From Caryophanales bacterium UBA1737 (GTDB lineage: Bacteria > Bacillota_I > Bacilli_A > ML615J-28 > CAG-313): a DNA stretch of 11,027 bases. Shown piece after piece: positions 1 to 6,208 of this stretch (position 1 is its first letter; each line of letters opens with the position of its first letter). The stretch spans positions 1 to 11,027 of the forward strand of contig DCIB01000021.1 of NCBI GenBank assembly GCA_002315915.1, given 5' to 3'. The translations under genes were made by a program, and so were the position numbers. The notes under the pieces are model-generated. The model was not told where the DNA came from, searched no databases, and worked only from the letters and a program-made list of their open reading frames with translations.

Positions 1-276
1 ATCAACAAACTTTTTGATATATCTGAAAAAATTAAGTATAAAAAATTAGAAGACGGAATCGATTTAAAAAAAATTACAATTGACGCTTATAATTATTTCA
101 ATAATAATGAATATGATTTAGCTATTGAATTAGCTTTGAAAGCTGCTGAATATGGACATACAGGAGCTCAATGGCTTGTTGGAAAAATTTTATTTGAAAG
201 AGATTATCGTAAATTACTTGAGAAATGTGAAGACGTTTTACATCTTATAATACAACAAGATAAAGTGATAAAGTAA
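1..276 (+). pseudogene. Sel1-repeat protein, 5' part (partial, frameshifted)
   Basis: The reading frame is open from the left window edge and stops at TAA 274-276, so the true start is outside. It encodes a Sel1-type helical repeat: residues around AIELALKAAEYGHTGAQWLVG match the family pattern of alternating small and aromatic residues (A..W...AA..G...AQ..LG). The stop is reached only because of an exact 8-bp tandem duplication at 259-274. Removing one copy joins this frame directly to the frame that runs to 1559 (QQDKVKERYKGYD), which continues with two more Sel1 repeats. The two parts are therefore one gene in two frames. Sel1 proteins are usually solenoid scaffolds for protein-protein contacts. 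Whether this is a dead gene, a phase-variable gene or an assembly error cannot be decided here. Confidence 0.75.
259..274 (+). repeat. 8-bp perfect tandem duplication causing frameshift
   Basis: The unit gataaagt occurs twice back to back (259-266 and 267-274). Eight bases change the reading frame. Deleting one unit restores a continuous Sel1-DUF4116 reading frame across the junction. This is seen directly in the sequence. Confidence 0.9.
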
Positions 277-413
277 AAGAAAGATATAAAGGATATGATA
301 TAGATTTTTTAAACAAGAATAAAGAATTAGGTTTAGAATTTTTATTTTTATCTGCTGAACAAGGAAATGCTTCTGCTCAATATGAATTAGGCTGTGTTTA
401 TGAATATTGTTTA

Positions 414-1559
414 GTGTTTCACACAGATTATGAAAAGCAAGAATCATTTAAATGGTATAAACTTGCAGCTGAAAAAGGAAATATTGGAGCTCAATTTGAA
501 GTAGGATTATGCTATGAATATGGAATTGGTGTAGAACAAAATATTGAAGAAGCAAAAAAATGGTTTAGCAGAGCTGCTGAAAATGGAAATAGCAAAGCTA
601 ATTACCAATTAATAAAGATTGTATCTCCTGAAAAATTAAACTTACGAGGAATTAATTTTAAAGGTTGTTATCCTATTGAAATTCCTATTGAATATGTTAA
701 AGATAAAAAGATTGCTTTATCTTTGTTATCCAATTTTGAATCTTCTTTTTATTATCTAGATTCTTCATTAATTAATGACAAAGGATTTATTATTAAAGCA
801 GTAAGTAAAAATCCAGATTGTATTAAATATTTAAATGATAAATTTAGAAACGATAGAGATATTATTCTTGCTGCTTTGAGTAAAGCCTATGAAGAGGATC
901 TTAAAATGAAAGCAGGAAAGTCATTTTTAAGTCTTGATAAAGTATATAAATATACAGATTGTTCTTATTTTAAAGATAAAGAATTTGTTATTAGTAATTC
1001 AAAAGTAATAATTAATGATTGTAACTGTGAAGTTTTTTTTAGTAAAATACCTGATACTGTAAAAAAAGATAGAGATTTTGTTTTAGCAGTAGTATCCAAT
1101 GAAGGTATGGCTTTAGAACACGTTGATGAAATATTTAAGAAGGATCGTGAGATTGTATTAACAGCTATATCCAACGAAGGTTTTGCTTTAATGTTTGCTG
1201 ATGAAATATTTAAGAAGGATCGTGAGATTGTATTAACAGCTGTATCCAACAATGGTTATGCTTTAGATTTTGTTGATGAAATATTTAAGAAGGATCGTGA
1301 GATTGTATTAACAGCTGTATCCAACAAAGGTTATGAATTAGAAAACGTTGATGAAATATTTAAGAAGGATCGAGAGATTGTATTAACAGCTGTATCCAAC
1401 AATGGCTATGCTTTAAAGTTTGCTGATGAAATGTTAAAGAAAGATCGAGATTTTATCCTAGATTGTGCACGTGTAAATAAAAATAAAGCTTTAGAATTCG
1501 CTGATATTTCTGTAAAGAAAGACCCAGAGTTTAAAGAAAAAATAAAGTTAATAAAGTAA
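414..1559 (+). CDS. Sel1 repeat / DUF4116 repeat protein, 3' part
   Basis: This is the in-frame continuation of the fragment at 1-276. The frame is open from 264, and the first usable start codon is GTG 414, which lies inside a Sel1 repeat with no SD, so it is probably not the real start. Residues about 10-65 hold Sel1 repeats (WYKLAAEKGNIGAQFEVG, WFSRAAENGNSKANYQL). From about residue 95 onward come DUF4116-like units with the pattern KDREIVLTAVSNNGYAL, including four almost identical 25-residue copies. DUF4116 is a helical repeat of unknown function, often in multicopy proteins. There are no signal peptide or membrane segments in the visible part. Conserved repeat backbones with differing residues near each unit end suggest a binding solenoid; that role is inference. 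If translation does not cross the duplication at 259-274, only this truncated part, or nothing, is made. Confidence 0.75.
   Translation: MFHTDYEKQESFKWYKLAAEKGNIGAQFEVGLCYEYGIGVEQNIEEAKKWFSRAAENGNSKANYQLIKIVSPEKLNLRGINFKGCYPIEIPIEYVKDKKIALSLLSNFESSFYYLDSSLINDKGFIIKAVSKNPDCIKYLNDKFRNDRDIILAALSKAYEEDLKMKAGKSFLSLDKVYKYTDCSYFKDKEFVISNSKVIINDCNCEVFFSKIPDTVKKDRDFVLAVVSNEGMALEHVDEIFKKDREIVLTAISNEGFALMFADEIFKKDREIVLTAVSNNGYALDFVDEIFKKDREIVLTAVSNKGYELENVDEIFKKDREIVLTAVSNNGYALKFADEMLKKDRDFILDCARVNKNKALEFADISVKKDPEFKEKIKLIK
1050..1499 (+). repeat. 75-bp tandem repeats (25-residue DUF4116 units)
   Basis: Units start with GATGAAATATTTAAGAAGG at 1125, 1200, 1275 and 1350, spaced exactly 75 bp. A divergent unit lies on each side (1050 and 1425). 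The first 42 bp are nearly identical among the four central units. Differences cluster in the last third, at residues 18-25 of the unit (EGFALMFA, NGYALDFV, KGYELENV, NGYALKFA). The copies are similar enough to allow copy-number change by slippage or recombination. Confidence 0.9.
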
Positions 1560-1733
1560 TAAAAATTATACAAAAAAGATAAAATCAATTTAATCACTTT
1601 AGCAAACAATTTTTAGTAAATTTTGCTAATAAATAAAAATGAATTATATTGTAAAAACTTCTATTCCTATACATATAAAGAATTAGAAAAGCAAGAAATT
1701 ATAGTACAATCTTTGGAGAAGTAATAATTAATT
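1560..1733 (+). other. Intergenic stretch with weak hairpin and possible gene remnant
   Basis: A short inverted repeat, TTAGCAAA 1599-1606 with TTTGCTAA 1622-1629, has a 15-nt loop and no following U-tract, so it is at best a weak terminator. A frame from 1620 to the stop at 1722-1724 encodes a plausible protein end (YKELEKQEIIVQSLEK), while ATG 1639 opens an overlapping 15-codon frame. The two could be parts of one small decayed gene. I see no convincing promoter. Confidence 0.3.
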
Positions 1734-2798
1734 GTGTTATATAAGAATAAAATAGATGAAAAATTTGATAATTCTAAAAACTATAAAAAGATACTTAAAT
1801 TTGGAGATAGTGAAGTTATTAACAATGTTAAAAGATATAATCAAGAAATTATTGATAGATTAGAAAAAGAAAGACCAGAAAAAGAAAGATTAGAAAATGA
1901 GAGGCAAGAAAAAGAAAGACTTGAACAAGAACGACTTGAAAAAGAAAGATTAGAAAAAGAAAAACTAGCTGAGATAGAACGTAAGAGACAACCATATCAA
2001 GAAAATGGATTAACTTATATTAATTTTGGCTCTTATCCTCAGACAATAGTTAGCGATATAGAATTAATTAACAATTTAAATAACGTTACTAAAACAAATA
2101 ATAGAAACTATTATGAATATAATGGCGAAGAATATATGAAAATAAGTGCCACACCATTTGAATTTGAGGAAGAACAACCCGGACAAGTATTTTCTAATAA
2201 TGAAGAAGTAATAGAAGGAGAAATTTATTGGTTCAAAATAGAACCAATTAAATGGAGAGTTTTAGAAAATAATAATGGTGATTATAAATTATTATCATCA
2301 GTAGCACTTGATTTACAAGATTTTGATGAAGAATCTAATAATTATAAAAATAGTGAAATAAGAAAATGGTTAAATAATGATTTTTATAATAAAGCATTTA
2401 ATAATCAAGAAAAAGAATTTATTAAAATAACATTAGTAGATAATAGGCTCATTTCAACACGTGATAAGAAAAATGAATATATCTGTGAAAACACAAAGGA
2501 TAATGTATATTTATTAAGTGTTCATGATGTAACAAATGGTAACTATGGTTTTGATAATAATACTGATAATTGTGTAGCAAGACAAATCAAAGTAACAGAT
2601 TTTGCAATAGCAAAAGGAGTATTGTATGAAGAAGATAAAGACAATTATAGAAATTGTCAGTGGTGGCTCCGCTCGCCAAGCAATGACGACTCAGGCCATG
2701 TTCGTGTAGTGGACTATTTTGGAAATGTTGATTATGATTTTATTGGTTTTGAAATAATTAGTGGGGTCTGCCCAGCTATAACATTATCCACGAAGTAA
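1734..2798 (+). CDS. Charged-helix plus DUF6273 domain protein
   Basis: The 354-residue product starts at GTG 1734. GGAG at 1715-1718 lies 15 nt upstream, which is long, so the start is uncertain. Residues 1-40 are unassigned. Residues about 42-80 are seven pentapeptide units of the RLEKE type, predicting a long single charged helix. Residues about 93-354 match the DUF6273 pattern: YINFGSYPQT, then WFKIEPIKWRVLE, SEIRKWLNNDFYNKAF, and a C-terminal WWLRSP (310-315) with GVCPAITL, where the family usually has GVRPA. DUF6273 is a common Bacillota domain of unknown function; relation to the C-type-lectin/sulfatase-modifying-like fold used by diversified proteins is my inference. No signal peptide or membrane helix is seen. 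The WWLRSP region is richer in G and C than its surroundings. Confidence 0.8.
   Translation: MLYKNKIDEKFDNSKNYKKILKFGDSEVINNVKRYNQEIIDRLEKERPEKERLENERQEKERLEQERLEKERLEKEKLAEIERKRQPYQENGLTYINFGSYPQTIVSDIELINNLNNVTKTNNRNYYEYNGEEYMKISATPFEFEEEQPGQVFSNNEEVIEGEIYWFKIEPIKWRVLENNNGDYKLLSSVALDLQDFDEESNNYKNSEIRKWLNNDFYNKAFNNQEKEFIKITLVDNRLISTRDKKNEYICENTKDNVYLLSVHDVTNGNYGFDNNTDNCVARQIKVTDFAIAKGVLYEEDKDNYRNCQWWLRSPSNDDSGHVRVVDYFGNVDYDFIGFEIISGVCPAITLSTK
1857..1961 (+). repeat. Seven 15-bp repeats encoding RLEKE units
   Basis: Imperfect 15-bp units in phase with the reading frame (aga tta gaa aaa gaa and variants) start at 1857, 1872, 1887, 1902, 1917, 1932 and 1947. A 5-residue period does not match a heptad coiled coil and rather suggests a stable single charged alpha-helix acting as a spacer. 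Confidence 0.85.
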
Positions 2799-2805
2799 TC
2801 AATGC

Positions 2806-2842
2806 CCTCTACCAATCAAAATACGAAAGTGTTTGGCAGAGG
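2806..2842 (+). other. Hairpin downstream of the DUF6273 gene
   Basis: CCTCTACCAA (2806-2815) pairs with TTGGCAGAGG (2833-2842), ten positions with one A-C mismatch and a 17-nt loop. It is clearly richer in GC than its neighbourhood. There is no U-tract, so it is not a standard terminator. It lies 8 nt after the stop of the DUF6273 gene and upstream of the SD of the radical SAM gene. Confidence 0.5.
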
Positions 2843-2874
2843 ACCAAAATTAAAAAATAAAGGAAATGACTAAA

Positions 2875-3966
2875 ATGAAAGTAATATACGATAAAAAATA
2901 TCATTTTAAATATGCTTTTGATAACAATACAGGATTTTACGTTAGAAGCGGTATATTAGACAAAAATGGTAATGATACAGGTATTGATCCATTTATGGGT
3001 TCTTTCCCTCATTTGATTGATGTTGGAGTAATGGGACATTGTATTCATGGGAAAACCGGATTATGCGTAAAAGCTGGTATTGGTTGTTATCAAAGTGGTC
3101 TTAATGTTACACAAGAAAATATGAGTGTTGAACACTTTGAATGGATTGCTAAACAATGTAAAGGAAAATGTAATCAACTAGCTTTAGGCGGAAGAGGGGA
3201 TCCAGATCAACATGAATATTTTGAAGAATTATTAAAAATTTCTAGAGAAAATGATTTAATACCAAATTTTACGACTTCAGGATTTGGAATTACTGAAGAA
3301 CTTGCTGATATTTGTAAAAAGTATTGTGGAGCAGTTGCTGTTAGTTGGTATAGAAACGAGTATACTTATAAAGCTATTGATTTATTATTAAAAGCTAAAG
3401 TAAAAACAAATATTCATTATGTACTTAGTAATAATAGTATTGATGAAGCAATCGAAAGATTAGAAAAAAATGATTTTCCAAAAGGTATAAATGCAATCAT
3501 ATTTTTACTTCACAAACCAGTTGGTTTAGGAAAAGAAGATAATGTTTTATCATGTAGTGATCCGAGAATATTAAAATTATTCACATTAATTGATGCCAGC
3601 CATCCATTTAAAGTAGGAATGGATAGTTGTACTGTACCAGGTGCTATTAATTATGCACATAATATTTTGCCTGAATCACTTGATACATGTGAAGGAGCAA
3701 GATTTTCTTGCTATATAAGTTCAGATATGATTATGGTTCCATGTTCATTTGATCAACAACATCAATATGGTGTATCATTAATTGATAAAGAGAATAATTT
3801 ATCAACAAGTATAGAAGATGCATGGAATAGTGATGAGTTTGAAAAATATAGAGATATTATGAAAAATAACTGCAATGATTGCAAACAAAGAAGTTTATGT
3901 ATGGGCGGTTGCCCTTTAAAGCCTCAAATTGTCTTGTGTAATAAAAAAGAAAGGAATAATAAATAA
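2875..3966 (+). CDS. Radical SAM/SPASM domain protein, probable peptide or protein maturase
   Basis: ATG 2875 is chosen because AGGA (2861-2864) lies 10 nt before it; the in-frame ATG at 2866 is only 1 nt from that SD. The 363-residue product has a cysteine cluster at residues 56, 64 and 71 (C-x7-C-x6-C, in GHCIHGKTGLCVKAGIGCYQ), wider than the usual CxxxCxxC of radical SAM enzymes. It is followed by GGRGDPDQ, in the place of the SAM-binding GGE motif. The C-terminal part has a SPASM-type signature: C in RFSCYISSDMIMVPCSF, then C-x2-C-x5-C-x3-C (CNDCKQRSLCMGGC) and a last LC, which normally hold auxiliary Fe-S clusters. SPASM enzymes typically modify ribosomal peptides or proteins by radical chemistry. 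The gene next door, 2 nt away, starts with an NSSSSSF motif and is the likely partner or substrate. Cytosolic; no signal peptide. Confidence 0.8.
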   Translation: MKVIYDKKYHFKYAFDNNTGFYVRSGILDKNGNDTGIDPFMGSFPHLIDVGVMGHCIHGKTGLCVKAGIGCYQSGLNVTQENMSVEHFEWIAKQCKGKCNQLALGGRGDPDQHEYFEELLKISRENDLIPNFTTSGFGITEELADICKKYCGAVAVSWYRNEYTYKAIDLLLKAKVKTNIHYVLSNNSIDEAIERLEKNDFPKGINAIIFLLHKPVGLGKEDNVLSCSDPRILKLFTLIDASHPFKVGMDSCTVPGAINYAHNILPESLDTCEGARFSCYISSDMIMVPCSFDQQHQYGVSLIDKENNLSTSIEDAWNSDEFEKYRDIMKNNCNDCKQRSLCMGGCPLKPQIVLCNKKERNNK

Positions 3967-3968
3967 TT

Positions 3969-5060
3969 ATGAAAATAAGATTTGATTTTGTTACAAATAG
4001 CTCTAGTAGTAGTTTCGTTATTATGAAACTTGAAAACCCTATTATTTGTGAATATCTTAAAAATAATCCTGTAAAACTTGAAAACAAGAAAATTGATAAT
4101 CTAAATTTTTATTCAAGAGATATTTTGGTTTCAAGAATTAATAAATATTTAAAAAATAGTCCAATTAATTTAAATGGATATATAATTGATGAGTTAGACA
4201 AAATAAGTTATCATGATCAAACGGATTTAAATTCTCCAATAAATAAATATTTAAAAGATAATCCAATTATTATTCCTGAAGAATATATATCAACGGTTGA
4301 AGATTTATTAAATGTTTTAACAAGTTCTTCTTATTGTGATGATGAATGTGATATTTGGGATTGGATGCGCGATGTTCAAGCTTATTATTTTGATGATGAA
4401 GAAAGTATTCATGAACATTTTATTTTATCTTTATATAATAAATGGGCAACATTATACGATGATAGTATAAAAGATTATGATAATTTAGATACCAAATCTT
4501 TAGAGAAGTATGTTAATGATAATTCTAAAATCATAATAAATAATTCTAAATCATTATACTTATATGTTATTCGTTATGAAGGTGGAATTAGTGTTTGCGG
4601 ATATAAAATTGTTAATGGAGAAACTATAAAATGTAAGGAAAAATTGCCAAGATCTTCTTATGCGTTTTATTACAATATGTCATCATTTGTAAATATTATT
4701 ACTTTTTTAAGTGAGTATCCCGAAGTATTAAAAAAGATAATGGATGAAATTTTCGAATATGCCTTATATGAAGAAGGAGGTTTGCATATAGAAGAACCTG
4801 ATTTTGCTGCTTTGTTATTGAGTAAAGGTTTAATAAAAGAAAAAAATGTAAGCCGTGACTTATGGGGAAATATTGATTTTTATTGTGAAATGGCCAAAAC
4901 TAATTATATTTTTAAACATAAGATATCTAAGAATTTAATTAAACAATTAAGTAATATCCCATTATTTGATGAAATTAGTTTAGATAATATTAATGAATTT
5001 AATGCTTTTTTAAATAGAGAAGATGTACAAAATCAAATAAAAAAGCTAAAAGTTTGGTGA
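3969..5060 (+). CDS. NSSSSSF-motif protein, putative substrate of the radical SAM protein
   Basis: This 363-residue protein opens with MKIRFDFVTNSSSSSFVI. I recall similar N-termini on otherwise dissimilar bacterial proteins, but no search was possible. The rest is acidic and rich in Asp, Asn and Tyr, with no signal peptide or membrane helix, and I recognise no other domain. A short internal duplication is visible: INKYLKNSPI at about residues 57-66 and INKYLKDNPI at about 91-100, both resembling CEYLKNNPV at about 27-35. ATG 3969 follows the radical SAM stop by 2 nt, and AGG 3952-3954 lies 14 nt upstream, so translation is probably coupled. The position suggests that the serine-rich N-terminus is recognised or modified by the enzyme upstream; this is inference. 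The TGA stop at 5058 may itself be a truncation, because related sequence continues as a broken frame downstream. Confidence 0.75.
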   Translation: MKIRFDFVTNSSSSSFVIMKLENPIICEYLKNNPVKLENKKIDNLNFYSRDILVSRINKYLKNSPINLNGYIIDELDKISYHDQTDLNSPINKYLKDNPIIIPEEYISTVEDLLNVLTSSSYCDDECDIWDWMRDVQAYYFDDEESIHEHFILSLYNKWATLYDDSIKDYDNLDTKSLEKYVNDNSKIIINNSKSLYLYVIRYEGGISVCGYKIVNGETIKCKEKLPRSSYAFYYNMSSFVNIITFLSEYPEVLKKIMDEIFEYALYEEGGLHIEEPDFAALLLSKGLIKEKNVSRDLWGNIDFYCEMAKTNYIFKHKISKNLIKQLSNIPLFDEISLDNINEFNAFLNREDVQNQIKKLKVW

Positions 5061-5449
5061 AAAAATTTAGATTCTTTATCAAAAAAATAGAAGATATATC
5101 TGCTAAAATTGAAGATTAACATCTTTGCATGAAACCATTTTTTTCTTAACTTAGGCAGATGAATCATTACAAAATGATCCTGATATATTAAAAGTTTATA
5201 ATAGTAAAAAAATAATTAGTAAAAGTTTTTGATAGGCTATTTTATTTTGAATTAGTAAAAAACAACTGAATTTTTAATGATGATGACGAAAATGGACCAT
5301 TCTCAATTATTCAATTACTTAAAAAAATTGATTTTGTTAAAGGACTTAATTTTGACAATTTTTATAAAACAGATAAGAAAGGCTTCAATAAATTTTTAGT
5401 TGATAACGAGGATAAAATTAAAGAAGTTTTTATAGGAGATGAATATTAA
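5057..5449 (+). pseudogene. Multiply disrupted gene remnant
   Basis: Coding-like pieces follow one another in changing frames. A GTG at 5057 overlaps the preceding stop and gives 20 codons ending at 5119. In the frame continuing past TGA 5058 one instead reads KNLDSLSKK and, across a run of seven A's, IEDISAKIED, as if one A were missing. Then come ADESLQNDPDILKVYNSKK, FDRLFYFELVKNN plus a stop, and finally a 56-codon open stretch (DDDENGPFSIIQLLKKIDF to KEVFIGDEY) ending at 5447-5449. The last piece resembles the C-terminus of the preceding NSSSSSF protein (L..I....L..DN...FN.FL). The simplest reading is the decayed tail of that gene or of a paralogue. The SD of the next gene (AGGAG 5434-5438) lies in its last codons. 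Confidence 0.6.
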
Positions 5450-6187
5450 ATGACATTTATCGCTAGAAAAAAAGGCAAAGACATAATATTTAATAAATTA
5501 ATCACGTGTGGAAAATGTGGGAAATACTATATCTATAAACCTGGAAAAAAACAACCATTTTATGTTTGTGGAGATTCATCAAGTGGAGGTTTATGCAAAT
5601 CAAGACATTTAGGAGAAGATGTACTTATAAAAATGGTAGGAGAATTGGGCGGTATAGAGAATATTTCTGGAATTTCTGCTTTGGATTATGATTTAACATT
5701 CACTTTAAAGGATGGCTCTATTGTTAAGAAAACATATGTAACACCCTCTAAAAAAGAAAGTTGGACTCAAGCAATTAAAGAACAAACATCACAAACAGAA
5801 ATTGATTATTATCAAAATATGGAAATTGATGCAAAAAATAAATACGCATCAGAATATAATAAAACAATAGATTTGATGAACAATAAACAAGCTTTATCGT
5901 TTATTAGAACTATAATATTTGCTCAGTTTAGTTATGAAACTTTTTTTGAAAAAGATATTTATAGTAATATTAAAGATAAATTAGTATCGCTTTATAATGA
6001 TTTATTAAAAGATTCATCTTTGGAAAATGGCGATAATAATCATAGTTCAATAATTAATTCAATTGGTGAATTGTGTTGGAAAAACGCAAAAGATCATTCT
6101 GTTTTAAACCAATTTGCAAATCATGCAAATGCTGGATGGAAAGTAGGAAAAATGATTTCCCTTGTTGAATTCGGTATTAATCGATAA
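5450..6187 (+). CDS. Serine-recombinase zinc-ribbon/C-terminal protein lacking catalytic domain (copy 1)
   Basis: ATG 5450 directly follows the TAA of the remnant upstream, with AGGAG 5434-5438 at 11 nt. The 245-residue product begins with a zinc-ribbon pattern like the recombinase zinc beta ribbon: C20-x2-C23, C40, C49, then LGEDVLIKMVGEL, in the place of the REDELE segment. Next comes the strand-rich piece ALDYDLTFTLKDGSIVKKTYV and PSKKESWTQAIKEQ, very like the ends of large serine recombinases in Bacillota (FKDG...ESWT.EMK). Residues about 125-245 form a helical domain I do not recognise (NNKQALSFIRTIIFAQF, IGELCWKNAKDHS). No resolvase catalytic domain or active-site serine region precedes it. 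It cannot cut DNA alone; DNA binding or interference with a recombinase is inference. About half its residues match the next gene. Confidence 0.75.
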   Translation: MTFIARKKGKDIIFNKLITCGKCGKYYIYKPGKKQPFYVCGDSSSGGLCKSRHLGEDVLIKMVGELGGIENISGISALDYDLTFTLKDGSIVKKTYVTPSKKESWTQAIKEQTSQTEIDYYQNMEIDAKNKYASEYNKTIDLMNNKQALSFIRTIIFAQFSYETFFEKDIYSNIKDKLVSLYNDLLKDSSLENGDNNHSSIINSIGELCWKNAKDHSVLNQFANHANAGWKVGKMISLVEFGINR

Positions 6188-6208
6188 GAAAGGTATTATA
6201 TAATTAAT

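Noticed and set aside
238..447. Minus-strand open frame of 69 codons, Leu/Ile/Tyr-rich
   Set aside because: Antisense of the Sel1 region; the hydrophobic look comes from AT-rich reverse translation, and no start signals are present.
965..1252. Minus-strand open frame of 95 codons
   Set aside because: It is the antisense shadow of the 75-bp DUF4116 repeats; its own repeats mirror them and it has no SD.
1125..1499. CRISPR-like regular repeats
   Set aside because: The period is exactly 75 bp, a multiple of three, inside an open reading frame, with no unique spacers.
1406..1609. Minus-strand open frame of 67 codons
   Set aside because: Antisense to the end of the DUF4116 gene, without an SD and with shadow-like composition.
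1734..2842. Complete diversity-generating retroelement
   Set aside because: No reverse transcriptase, accessory gene or template repeat is found on either strand in the window; only the tail resemblance remains.
2806..2842. Intrinsic terminator after the DUF6273 gene
   Set aside because: The stem is followed by GGACCAAAATTAAAA, without a U-tract, so it is kept only as an unexplained hairpin.
3857..4087. Minus-strand open frame of 76 codons across the radical SAM/NSSSSSF junction
   Set aside because: Overlaps two well-supported genes and lacks an SD.
5058..5060. TGA read as tryptophan (Mycoplasma-type code)
   Set aside because: All tryptophans seen in the genes are TGG, and reading through this TGA reaches another stop after nine codons.
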